From NCBI RefSeq assembly GCF_026230105.1, contig NC_079474.1, forward strand, positions 10,674,187 through 10,738,186: a stretch of 64,000 nucleotides of DNA, written 5' to 3'. The notes beneath the pieces are model-generated. The model did no database searches. It worked only from the letters and a program-made list of their open reading frames with translations, and had not been told where the DNA came from. The number at the start of each line of letters is the position of its first letter. Positions within the stretch are counted from its first letter, which is position 1. This DNA is from Diorhabda sublineata (taxonomy: Eukaryota; Arthropoda; Insecta; Coleoptera; Chrysomelidae). Positions 45,986-56,215 of this stretch are shown here, piece by piece. The translations under genes and the position numbers were made by a program.

Positions 45986-46108
45986 CAGAGTTTTATGTAT
46001 GGAACGTCTCAATGATCGATTTTTATAAACTTTTGTGTACAAAGATCTTGTGATACGGCTAGTGTTTTAGTGGTATTTAAAATGTTGTCAGATCTTTTCT
46101 TTTTCCTG
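45986..46108 (+). repeat. Solo inverted-repeat fragment of the 54.4-kb element family
   Basis: CAGAGTTTTATGTATGGAAC through GTGGTATTTAAAATGTTGTC and AGATCTTTTC matches the left terminal repeat of the element at 54403-55882 over about 120 bases. There is no partner repeat or transposase nearby. Confidence 0.7.
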
Positions 46109-46573
46109 AAAAATTCCTCATTTCGGGGTAATCCTTATCGTTTCTAACCGTGGAAACAACTTTGTCTACCGTTGGAAATTATTTACTAAAAAAGAACGTA
46201 TCCACTTTCCTTCGAAGTCTTCCTTTGACTTTGTTTTTGCCTTTTCTCAATGTAGCGTACCCATAATGCAGTGTTAACTTTGAGGAATCATTAGTTCAGT
46301 GATTGAAATGAAAGCATTGCCAATAGTATGCCAAAACCTCACTATCATTTTGATTATTGGTATATTTGTAAGACAAATACATTCCAATTATTCTCCTCTA
46401 TAAATTTTTTGTGAGAATTTGGGTGCTGTTTGGGACAAGTAGGGTGAAAAGTCCCATAAGCAAATCAGAACAACAAAAATTCTGTACCTAGAGCAGTGGG
46501 TTTTTAAGATGGAAGGTTTCTTAAGAAGAAAAAATGACAAATTCATATTTTTGGATTGAATAAAAACAAACAT
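46109..46573. other. No gene recognised
   Basis: Short AT-rich frames only. The minus frame at 46573-46388 abuts the mariner and has no motif. Confidence 0.35.
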
Positions 46574-47382
46574 TCATAATTGGATAAAGTTTAACTGTTT
46601 TTCAAAATATTCTCCATTAAGATCGAAACACTTTTACATGTATTGGAACCAATTGTCGAAGCATGTTTTCCATTCCGATTGAAGCTTCTTTAGATGTAGA
46701 AAAACGTTGACGTCGCAATTTATTTTTGATCAGCGGGAATAAGAAGAAATCATTGGGTGCCAAACAAGGACTATACGGCGGATAACTCCCATCAATTCGA
46801 TGTTTTTTGACTGTTCAAAACCGTTTTTGTTTGAACTGATGTATGAGAGCTAGAATTGTCGTGATGAAGAATGATTCGTTTCAGCGATTGGTTTCCAACA
46901 CTTCTGGTAAACAAACGCTGTTGTACAATTCAGAATCAAACGTTCTATGATGCTTTAATGGAACGGCAGCGATGGTGGCAGTGCTTTGTGCGCTAACAAC
47001 TTTTAATTTGAAAGACCCGAGGTTTTTTTGTGCAATTGCCAAATTATTGATATACAACACAAATTAATCTGATTGACAGCTAAATGTTCGTGCAATATTA
47101 GAAGTATGCGAGTGGAACTAATGCCCAAGTATGCCTCAATCTCACGGTATGTCACATGACGATCTTGAAATATCAGTTTATGCACAGCAACTATATTTTC
47201 TGGCATAACAACCGATTTTGTACGACCTTTATGAAATTCATCCAGTTACGAAGTGTAACTACGATTGAATTGGGAAAATCAGCTAATCACGATGACTCGA
47301 GATGGTGCTTAATACCAAAAGTTTATCAGCATCCTAATACACGTCTAAATTGATACAAAATTATCGCACGAAAATGTTTCAT
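46574..47382 (-). pseudogene. mariner transposase, second lineage, internally deleted
   Basis: From ATG at 47382 the minus strand reads MKHFRAIILYQFRRVLGC, then ADFPNSIVVTLRNWMN and EFHKGRTKSVVMPENIVAVH, with QDRHVTYREIEAYLGISSTR following: the HTH and linker of an MLE transposase. After a deletion of much of the central catalytic region it continues in other frames with HVATVPLEH-like text, SYPPYSPCLAPNDFFLFPLI near 46795-46735, and WKTCFDNWFQYM and NGEYFEKQ near the C-terminus. The first catalytic Asp region is gone. This copy is clearly not the family at 3274 or 62034. No terminal repeats were located. Confidence 0.75.
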
Positions 47383-47389
47383 CTCCCCT

Positions 47390-48284
47390 GAGTATGTTCA
47401 CCATTGAAAATTTGACATATTCATATCAGTGTTGCCATATCTTGAAACTTAAAAATCAACTCTCGCATTTGAGCTAACCATAAAATATAATATCCCTCTG
47501 TGGAAACTACTTTATACTATACATACACAAATTATTATGCGAGTGGATCGTTTTTTGTATCGATGTACTTTTCATTTTCCCAAACACATAAACTTCAATT
47601 GATAAACCACTTCTACCGCAAAATCGCGATGAAATAACTTGCAACAAAGTCTATTGTTGGTTTAATTTTCATCACAATAGGCAGCTGTCAGTTTTTCGTT
47701 GATACATGTCCGAGCTTTAAACAACTTGTCACCACGTCAAAATTTCCATGATTTAGAGGTTCATCTATCACGAAATGTCGTTCTCTCGTGTTGCCTCTTC
47801 CATCATCTCCCCCGTTTTGCTGTCCTGTTACAGGAGCAATGACTAGGACGCTCTTCATATACGTTACACTATAAAAAATCTATGAGTTGATTTACAATTA
47901 TTCAAAATTGAATCATATATTATATAGTTGTAGTTGTAGATGTCAATAAATCAAATCCAGATATTTTTTTCTTCCATGTATGATTATGAATATTTCCCTT
48001 ACTCTAAGTGATCACATCCATTAAACACTTGCCAAAAACAGACAACAATGCAATTTTTCGATGAAAATATCTGATCAACTCAATTAGATTTGCCAGGATC
48101 CATAAATTTCGACTGACAAAACCGAGATGCAACCACCAATACATATTAAAGACGAATTTGTGATATGCTAAAAAACAAATTTTAACACTTATCTCCAATT
48201 TAAGAGGCCAGAAACTTGACTTTATTTTTAATATAGTCATTCTGAAACACTCTTAGGTTTTTATTAGTTAAGTTCTAGGAGAAA
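47390..48284. other. No gene recognised
   Basis: AT-rich sequence without open frames of note. The minus frame at 48240-48004 has no known motif. Confidence 0.35.
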
Positions 48285-48570
48285 GTTCCATTAGAAGGGG
48301 ATAATGCTACGAACAAATCTAACACATGGACCGTGAAACCGGTCCTGCCCGATTGTAATGTAATTCTAAAATTTGGCAAATTCGCGGCACATTTGATATG
48401 CTTTTTATAGACATCAGTGAGTTGTTTATGTTATAGTTTAGAGCTAATTTCTTGGAAGGTCTTTTTATTTGTTTTTTTATTTTCTAGAACTTCTGAGAAA
48501 TTCGTTTTGGCTATATAAAGAAGTTTTTTTATTCGAGTTAGTTAGTAGTGACATAAACATAGCTGAGATA
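48285..48570 (+). repeat. 5' LTR of the gypsy-like element (3'-truncated or diverged)
   Basis: The text aligns with the 3' LTR up to GAGTTAGTTAGTAGT. A TATATAAAG box lies at 48512-48520. Beyond about 48560 it no longer matches the 3' copy. TTGGTGACCTCGAAGAAACG near 48571 sits where a primer-binding-site region is expected. Confidence 0.6.
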
Positions 48571-48719
48571 CTTGGTGACCTCGAAGAAACGAGCTGGAAA
48601 CGTCTGGTAAGAAGAACAAATTAGTAGAAAGAATCAAAGTGGCACTGCTTTGATCCAGAAACTTAACTATACAAAGACGTGTCTTCCACCTTGATCTCGT
48701 CAATTTCTACCAATATGGG

Positions 48720-49440
48720 CGAGAAGATTTCAACTATGAAGAACGATTTTTTGTCATTGAAAACTTACATTGCCGCTGACAAGGAATATAAAATGTCATG
48801 CCTCAAATTGGATATCGAGAATAAAATGAAAACAATTGACGAGAAAATCAAGAAGTAAGAAAGAAAGATTTCAAATTCGAGAACCAAAGATATTCTAGTA
48901 GAAGAAAAGAAGATCGAAGAAATGAAATCCTGCAATACACAAGCACTACTCAAAATTGAAGACAACGGCAGTTTTACAAGAGTCAAAGCCCCAACTTTCG
49001 ACTGTAAGACTTCTTGGACCAATTACATTGAATATTTTGGGGCAATCGCTAGAGTGAATAATTGGTCCGATAAAGAAAACGCAATGAAATTTACCATTGC
49101 ACTGCTAGGAGACACCTTAGATGTACTCCAGACGATATCTCTTGAAGAAACTAATGATTTCGAATAGGTGAAGAAGAGGTTGGACATGCGATATGGTCAC
49201 GAATATCATGAACACCTGTACCAATCGCAGCAGAAAAACCAACGGCAAATTCGCGACTAAACTCTTCAAGAGTACGAGGTAGACATTGCCCGATATGGTT
49301 GTCTATAAGAGAACTTGATGGAATGTTTGGGCATCCAAGGATTTATTGATGGCCTACGATCATGACAGAGGACGCTTCGATTAGCCCATCCGAAAACTTT
49401 GGTAGATGCCCTCACTGCTGGTCATACAAAAAGAAGGTGA
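48720..49440 (+). pseudogene. gypsy-like gag
   Basis: A Lys/Glu-rich coiled-coil-like start (near 48780-48910) leads to the frame with FTRVKAPTFDCKTSWTNYIE, YFGAIARVNNWSDKENAMKF and LGDTLDVLQTI, the conserved capsid region of insect Ty3/gypsy gag proteins. After a stop at 49165-49167 it continues with KKRLDMRYGHEYHEHLYQSQ and then LQEYEVDIARYG and FIDGLRS in frames with further stops. The zinc knuckle is not seen. Confidence 0.75.
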
Positions 49441-49539
49441 CGACGAGGAGAAACTGGACCAGATTGTTAACTGGTTGAGAGGTATCGTTACCAAGAAACC
49501 AAGAAAAAGCAAATGTCGAAATAGTGGTGTACCAAGACA

Positions 49540-50300
49540 TGCACGCAGATTGTGTATGCGTTCCGGAACTTTCGCCCAGGGCCATAAGTTTCCCTGTGAT
49601 CTACAAAAAACCGACACCTTGTCTGAACGGTTATACCCAGTAGACTGTTCACAGAGCAATAAAGCTGAGGAAGCTGTAGCTTCAAGAATTACTAGGGTCA
49701 ACGAAAAATGGTCACGCACGAGGATCAAAGAAAATCAGGAGAATGAAGAAAATCGGAGACCTACATAGCAAGAAATATCAAAATTTTCACCGGCACTGAA
49801 GATATGTTGGGCTCAGTAGGACTCCCTTATCTTGGAAGAGAGCGTTTTGAAAAGAATCCTCGAGAACGATGAAGGTAGCTAGTCATTTCGAGGACGAGAG
49901 TAGTAGAGGTACTGGAGACGTTACACGACAGTCCATCCGGAAGTCATCTGGTAGTGAATAAAATCATTCAATGAGTTTTTGAAAGAATTTACCAGTCGAT
50001 ATGGTGTGCCCTTGGAAATCAACAGCGATCAAGGAAGAAACTTCGTGAGCCATAGAACCAAAAAATCTGTGACCAGCTGAGAATGAAGAAGACCAAGACG
50101 GCCGCATTACATCCACAATCAGATAGAATGAACTATTTACGAGAAGAGTCTGATTCGTACGAAGATACCGAAGAAACTAGAGAGCAGAACAACAACTACA
50201 TTTGTTCACTCCGCCTTAAGCTATTCGTTAGCCTGCAACATCCCTGCTACATCTTCTACCTGGTAATCAAAAATGAATTTCAAAATTGATCCACCTACCG
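49540..50300 (+). pseudogene. gypsy-like integrase remnant
   Basis: VNEKWSRTRIKENQENEENR (near 49700) corresponds to the linker after RNase H. The next frame has ESVLKRILENDEG and EVLETLHDSPSGSH-like text (zinc-binding domain, partly deleted), then FTSRYGVPLEINSDQGRNFV near 49988-50046, the integrase core with the second catalytic Asp. KKTKTAALHPQSDRM follows. The first catalytic Asp segment is missing. After 50150 the match fades. Confidence 0.75.
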
Positions 50301-51019
50301 CGATGCGTGAAAAATGCTTGAAAGCCTCCGCGACCATGTGCTGGAATCCAACGTGAAGAAACTGGCTATGACCAAGATAGCGAGTAACCAGTTGAATTGG
50401 AGGGTCGTCACAAACATGGTTGAGGGGACATTCCAGGATACCGGGGTGTACATATTAATTTTAAGCTATCCACCACTTCATCAGTACCTGGTGAAGATAG
50501 TGAAGATCTTTGATAGTATTATTGGGATTGTACTATATTGGCGTTAAGTATTTAGCTTCTTTGTTGATAAACTGCTGAGTTGGCACTGTTGTCTCTGCAT
50601 TTGAATGATGTATGTATATATGACTTAAATCGGGTCCCTTTCCGGATTGAAGCGTTGGATTCTTGGCTTGCGCAGTTAGTCATTGGTAAAAATTGAATTT
50701 CTTTAGTTATCGATTTGTTCTTACAAACAGTCAAAGAACTAATTTGTATTACGAACTGTTGCAATAAATTATAAGTTACTAACACTTACCAGTGCAGTAG
50801 TTTTTATGACGGGTCTGTTGGTTCACTTTCACTTTTTAACATTGTTGTTTAACTAGTATATTCCTAAGTTTAATAGCGGATTATAATAACTGGTGATAGT
50901 TGGTTGATGGCTCAACTGCACCTGTCATTTTTATATGACCCGAAAGTGCAGAAATGGGTACAGTTGCCGATTTAAGCATCCAGTCCCGAATATCCATGAG
51001 TTCTAGATAGAAGTTTCAA

Positions 51020-51345
51020 GTAAGAAGGGGGTTATATAACGAACAACTCCACGACATGGGCTGTGAAGCCGGTCCTGTCTAGTTATAATGAAATTCTAAA
51101 ATTTGATATGTTTTCTATAAACAACGGCGAGTTGTTTTGGGTATATAAAGGAGTTATTTTAGCGGAATTAGTTAGTTAGTTTATAATGTGAACGAAACGA
51201 AATAGAAAAGTAACCGATGAGTTTAAATGACTTGTATCGTTTAGTCAAGTCCAGTATTTGATTAAATTAAATAAATAAAAGTCACTGTCAACGTATACTA
51301 GCTTCCTCGGTCCAAATAAACAACTTCTATTGTTTCGGAGACCAT
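51020..51345 (+). repeat. 3' LTR of the gypsy-like element
   Basis: It is preceded by a purine tract AAGTAAGAAGGGGG, a plausible polypurine tract. It contains TATATAAAG at 51142-51150 and overlapping AATAAA signals at 51270-51279, so promoter and poly(A) elements are in the usual order. Confidence 0.65.
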
Positions 51346-52384
51346 GAGTTGTGTTTTTTTACCACAAAGTCAATAAGAGCTTCTCTATAAAATAGTAATT
51401 CAAAAGACGAACGAAAAAAAATTAACCCTAAATACTTTGCTTGATTCGCCTCTTAATTTGAATCCCTCTTAATTTAATTTTTGATTAATGTGGCACGTGT
51501 TAGATTAGAAATGTAATAAAAAGGACCCCTTTCTTTCACAATAGTGACATCAATTTTCTTATCAATATTTTTATTCTTATGCTAAGATTTATATTCACTT
51601 TCTAGTATGGTTACTGGTAAAAATTATTTTTTATTTTCCTACTATAACTCATTTTTCACGCTTCAATAGTTGATTTTTTCAGATATAATCATAAATAAAA
51701 CTTCATACTTTTAAAAAAAACATATTTTCTTATAAGTTACAAAAATTTTAGTTGCTGTTACATGGTAATGATAATACATAGTTAATTATAAAGAAAATTA
51801 GAGACGTATCTATTATGCATAATAATAAACAACTATTTTCAATATGATTTACATGCAGTTGTTCTGAAATTCATGAACATTCCACTGATAAAATTTCTTT
51901 GTAAGTATAATATCCCAATATCAATAATGAACTTCAAGGGGATTCTCTCGATATAATTTCGACGAAACTTCGAGAGTAGTTTATATATTCAATTTGTGAA
52001 CTAACTCCAATAAGCTCTTATCATAGAATACTTTATGTATTGCTTCACAGGGTTGTCTTTATAATGAGGGTGTGGGAACAAAAATTTCTACAAACTTTTT
52101 GTTTTAATTTAATTATCTGCACTGTATGGAACGATGGTTACTACACTGTAATTATACACATTTTATATAACTGAATCAGCACCTAGGTAGCTCATTTTCC
52201 TAATTTTTCTTTTTAAATTATCCCAACCTTGAGATTTGGCCTCAGTTGAGTCACATTAGGAACATTCCTAGATTTCTCAAAGGATGCTAAACTCTGCAAA
52301 TGTTTGCATAATGAGCTATTGCGAAAACACAACATCTCCTTCATGAACAAAGTCCAGTCAGAGAGGAATACAAGGGAATAGCAC
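51346..52384. other. No gene recognised
   Basis: Very AT-rich DNA. The minus frame at 52416-52213 overlaps the start of the next retrotransposon fragment and has no motif. Confidence 0.4.
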
Positions 52385-52862
52385 CGACCCAGGACCATAA
52401 GTTTGCCTGTGATCAACGAAAAACCGACACCTTGTCTGAACGGTTATACCCAATAGACTGTTCACAGAGCGACAAAACTCAGGAAGCTGTAGCTTTAAGA
52501 ACTACAATGGTCAACGAAAAATGGTCACGCACGAGGATCAAAGAAAATCAGGAGAATGAAGAGAATCGGCGACCTACATAGGAAGAAATATCAAAATTTT
52601 CACCGGCACTGAAGATATGTTGGGCTCAGTAGGACTCCCTTATCTTGGAAGAGAGCCTTTTGAAAAGAATCCTGGAGAACGATGAAGGTTGCAAGAAGAG
52701 AAGGCAGCTAGTCATTCCGAGGACGAGAGTAGTAGAGGTACTGGAGACGTTACACGACAGTCCATTGGGAAGTTATCTGGTAGTGAATAATATCCTTCGT
52801 GAGCTTTTTAAAGAATTCATGAACTTCATTAATCTAAATTTGATACATATATTTTGGTAGTT
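52385..52862 (+). mobile_element. Second gypsy-like integrase fragment
   Basis: This segment is nearly identical to 49550-49980 (GACCATAAGTTTGCCTGTGA through ACGACAGTCC). It keeps TGCAAGAAGAGAAGGC, which is deleted in the first copy, so here the frame 52645-52860 stays open through CKKRRQLVIPRTRVVEVLET and LHDSPLGSYLVVNNIL, the integrase zinc-binding domain. No LTR was found next to it. It is an independent fragment rather than a recent duplication of the 49-kb copy. Confidence 0.8.
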
Positions 52863-53077
52863 ACAAAATTTCCAAAATAACAAATGTATGCTGAAGAACC
52901 ATACTTTCGAGTTAAATTTTTGTGCCTTTTGATATACATTTCTAAATTAATTTCTTCGCCTCTGTGATAATAAAAATGATTATTATTTGCAATTTCACCT
53001 CTGTTAAAAGTAAAAATGACTCGTCGTCTATAATTACTTAACGGGCAAACACTCGTTGCCGCTGAGACTTCATAATT

Positions 53078-53340
53078 TTAATTTTTAATCCATTTGCTGC
53101 TTTTCAGAAGATTTGGGTGCCGATTTATTGATTTTTGAACTGTATTCTGTTCCTTTAGAATGTTATTTACATATTTTTTATCGATTTTTAATTTTCTGTT
53201 GAATTTTCGGAAACTGACTCCCAGTTTTCCATGAGCAGCTTTAACCAAAGCTTCTCGCTTCTTTTTTGGCATTTTTTTTCCATTGTCTGCCTGATCCTGA
53301 CTTTCTTTCAATCGAAATACTTATCTCCGCACTTCGACGG
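53078..53340 (-). pseudogene. Transposase N-terminal HTH fragment
   Basis: The minus frame reads KKREALVKAAHGKLGVSFRK and NRKLKIDKKYVNNILKEQNT, a helix-turn-helix pattern like the N-terminus of some IS630/mariner-type transposases (GVS.RK...K......V...L). No catalytic region follows on that strand. The family cannot be fixed from this piece. Confidence 0.4.
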
Positions 53341-53884
53341 ATAATATAAATTGTTTATCTGGCTATTCCGATTCTTACAAAGTGATTAACGGTAAAAGAC
53401 TTGATTCTTTCAAATATAATAATCTCCATTTGGAATCCTCTGTAGTACATGAGGTTTATAAACTTCTAATTCCTACTGTAATTTGAAATATTCTGAAATT
53501 GTATTTCTTTTTGATATTATAATCTCATTTCTTAAGAAAAATTTACTCTGGCACATTTTATTGTAATCTAAAATAGAGAAATTTGTGTTGAATGGAAATG
53601 AGTTCGATATTAAAATATTAAAACGATACAAAAATCTGTCATTTGTCAACTACTTTACGTTCACTTTTTCAACATTCAACATTATTCTTTTTCTTCGACT
53701 TATTTGTAAAATACGGCGATAAATATACATCTTAAATGCTTCCAAATGTTTGAGCCTTTGCACTGATTGAGAAAAGAAGAAAGATAAATCATACCAGAGG
53801 TACTATGCGCAGATCAAGGCTGTTTAAGATTTTTAGTCGGGAATCTACTGTCATATGTCAGTATTGACTGTTTTCTATGGCACA

Positions 53885-53988
<104 letters not shown>

Positions 53989-54402
53989 CTGAATATAATC
54001 TACGAACGTCGGGCATTAATACATTCCCTAATGATTGCGGGAATACGTATAGATGGTAAAGTTGGCAACGGTTTCAAACGCTGCTGTATGAATATAATTG
54101 CAGACATATTGATATCGCGCACCTGCGTTATTAATTAGTACGGATTACAGACCAACATAATAAATCTATTCGGGGTAGTTGTTTAACTTGACATATTAGA
54201 TTAAATCTGACATTTGCGGGAATGTATACGTGAATGCGACAACCTAATTTCGTTACAACAAAATCTTAGCAACAGTGATATCTAAATAATACGAAGAAAC
54301 AGCAGCCACAAATTATTGGGTATGGCGTTCGTCTGGTAAAGTGAAGAAAAGCTGTATCTATGATGGTACTAAAAAATATCAACATCTAACAAATAACGAA
54401 TA

Positions 54403-55882
54403 TATACAGAGTGAGTTTTATGTATGGAACGCCTCAATTATCTCGGAAATGTCTTGTACGATTTTTATAAACTTCTGTGTAGAAAGGTTTTGTGATACGG
54501 CCGATATTATGGTGGTATTTACATTGTTGTCAGATGTTTCCTTTTTACTGATAATGAACTTTGTTATTCTAAAAGAATCACCCTATATATTTTGTGTTAT
54601 TAGATATCCTTAAGAAATACTGAATATTATATTCACCAAAGTTACAACAAACATTCTACATTTAGATGGCTACGATTGAATAAACTCGTTCAGTTTGAAT
54701 ATTCTTTAATAATTTATGTGCTAATACAAATTTCGTAACAAGATCTAGTGTCAGTAAGTTGGTAAAAAGTGAAAATGAAGCTGGTGCAGTAAAATATTTA
54801 TCCAAATCATGGGGCAGAAAATCTACAACAACTGAAGACAAATCTTCAAAAGTAGATCCACATTTGTGAAGTAGAAAAATTACGAATCTTAGAAAACATA
54901 CAGTAAAGGCGATTATAGCAGATGCTCAAAATGTATTTGGAAATATCCGAGCCAAATCAGGTATAATACTATTATCCAATAAATCAAAATACACCGGAAA
55001 ATTTAAGTTATCCTCAATGAAAGCCCATACATTCAGTTTTTCGGGAAATTCGGTGTAGGATTAACGCTTCTAACGAGGATTGTTACGTGACCAGTATGTA
55101 CAATTATGCCGATTTACGTTTCCGTCAATACAAAAAGTTACCTCATCGCAATCATATTACTCAAAAATTTTGATGGTAACATTTTTCCATAATTAGATCT
55201 TCAAACTCTTCACGTCTATCAAAATCGTCATCTGAGAACTCTTGAACCAACGTTACTTTGTATGGATGAAATTTATTATTACGAATGTTTGTGAAATATC
55301 AAGTAGCCTGGATATTTTTGTCTAATACTCAAGTGTGGATTGTCTTCTAACAGTACACAAACATCTAAAGATTTGTTTTCAGTTGTTGTAGTTTTTCTGC
55401 GCCTTGATTTGGATAAATCTTTCACTGTTTCTCTAAACTTTTTTACTATTTTACTGACAGTAGATTTTGTTATAGGGTTTCGGTTAGGATATAAATTATT
55501 GAAAATATTACACATTTTTTGTGGACTTCTACGCCAATAATATCATTAAAATATCAATTCGTTCTTTTTCAGATAAACTTCAACAATAATAATTTTTTGG
55601 AACGTCAAATTTGTTATTGTACCACCTAAATAAATCATAGCATTTTGGTATGGGGAACATCAGATGGAAAATAATAAGTATTTCTTAAGCATTTCGAAAA
55701 GTATAAAATATACAACGTGATCCATTTGAAATCACAAAGTTCATTATTTTTCCGGATCTGACAACAATCTAAATACCACCATAATACCGGCCGTATCACA
55801 AAACTTTTCTACACAAAAATTTATCAAAATCGTACAAGCCGTTTCCGAGATAATTGAGGCGTTACATAAAACTCACTTTTTA
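54403..55882 (-). mobile_element. IS630-like element with about 190-bp inverted repeats
   Basis: The left repeat (TATACAGAGTGAGTTTTATG, CCTCAATTATCTCGGAAA, TTGTGATACGGCCGATATTA) is mirrored by the right one (TAATACCGGCCGTATCACAA, TTTCCGAGATAATTGAGGCG). The interior carries a decayed minus-strand transposase. A piece at about 54770-54970 does not look like transposase and may be an insertion. A solo copy of the repeat lies at 45986. Confidence 0.75.
54930..55600 (-). pseudogene. Transposase remnant of the 54.4-kb element
   Basis: The frame 55515-55279 reads FNNLYPNRNPITKSTVSKIV, then KKFRETVKDLSKSRRRKTTT and LLEDNPHLSIRQ, matching the N-terminal helix-turn-helix of insect IS630-like transposases (a KFRETG..KD..RSGRP.T pattern). 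Further along the strand, frames near 55130-55010 give weak traces of the central region (EFPEKLNVW-like). The catalytic blocks are not readable. Confidence 0.6.
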
Positions 55883-56039
55883 TAACACATATTGTAACAT
55901 ATGACAGAAAAAATAATCAACGAAATGGTAATGAAATGGACTTCTACAAAAAAAGCAACAGGAAAATCTAAAAGGGACAGAATAAGAAATAAGGAAGATG
56001 ATGGGAGTCAAACCACACATATTAATCGATGACTTCAAA

Positions 56040-56215
56040 ACCTAACAACTAATCTACCTAAACAGGTCCTAAAATGATACAACACGGGAAAAAAAAAGAG
56101 GAAGACCACGAAGAAGTTGGGGATAGGGTATAGTTGAGGAAATGCAGGAGAGAACTAATGAAAGACCTATGAGGTCCTATGACCTATGGAAAGACCCCAT
56201 AACTGGGATGTTCGT
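56040..56215 (+). mobile_element. LINE 3'-terminal coding remnant
   Basis: RKKRGRPRRSWG-GIVEEMQE then RPMRSYDLWKDP is the Arg-rich C-terminal tail of insect non-LTR pol proteins (GRPR.SW..GI.E.M...). Nothing of the reverse transcriptase is visible upstream. It begins roughly 160 bases after the right repeat of the 54.4-kb element. Confidence 0.5.

Larger units (their letters stand above)
48285..51345 (+). mobile_element. Ty3/gypsy-like LTR retrotransposon, internally deleted
   Basis: Two related, diverged LTR-like ends bracket the element: CCATGGACCGTGAAACCGG-like text near 48325 (ACATGGACCGTGAAACCGGT) and ACATGGGCTGTGAAGCCGGT near 51054, both followed by CCTGTC/CCTGCC, AATTCTAAAATTTG and a TATATAAAG box. 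Between them lie a gag region, then an integrase region. Protease, reverse transcriptase and RNase H are missing. Stops interrupt every part. There is no sign of an envelope gene. Confidence 0.8.
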
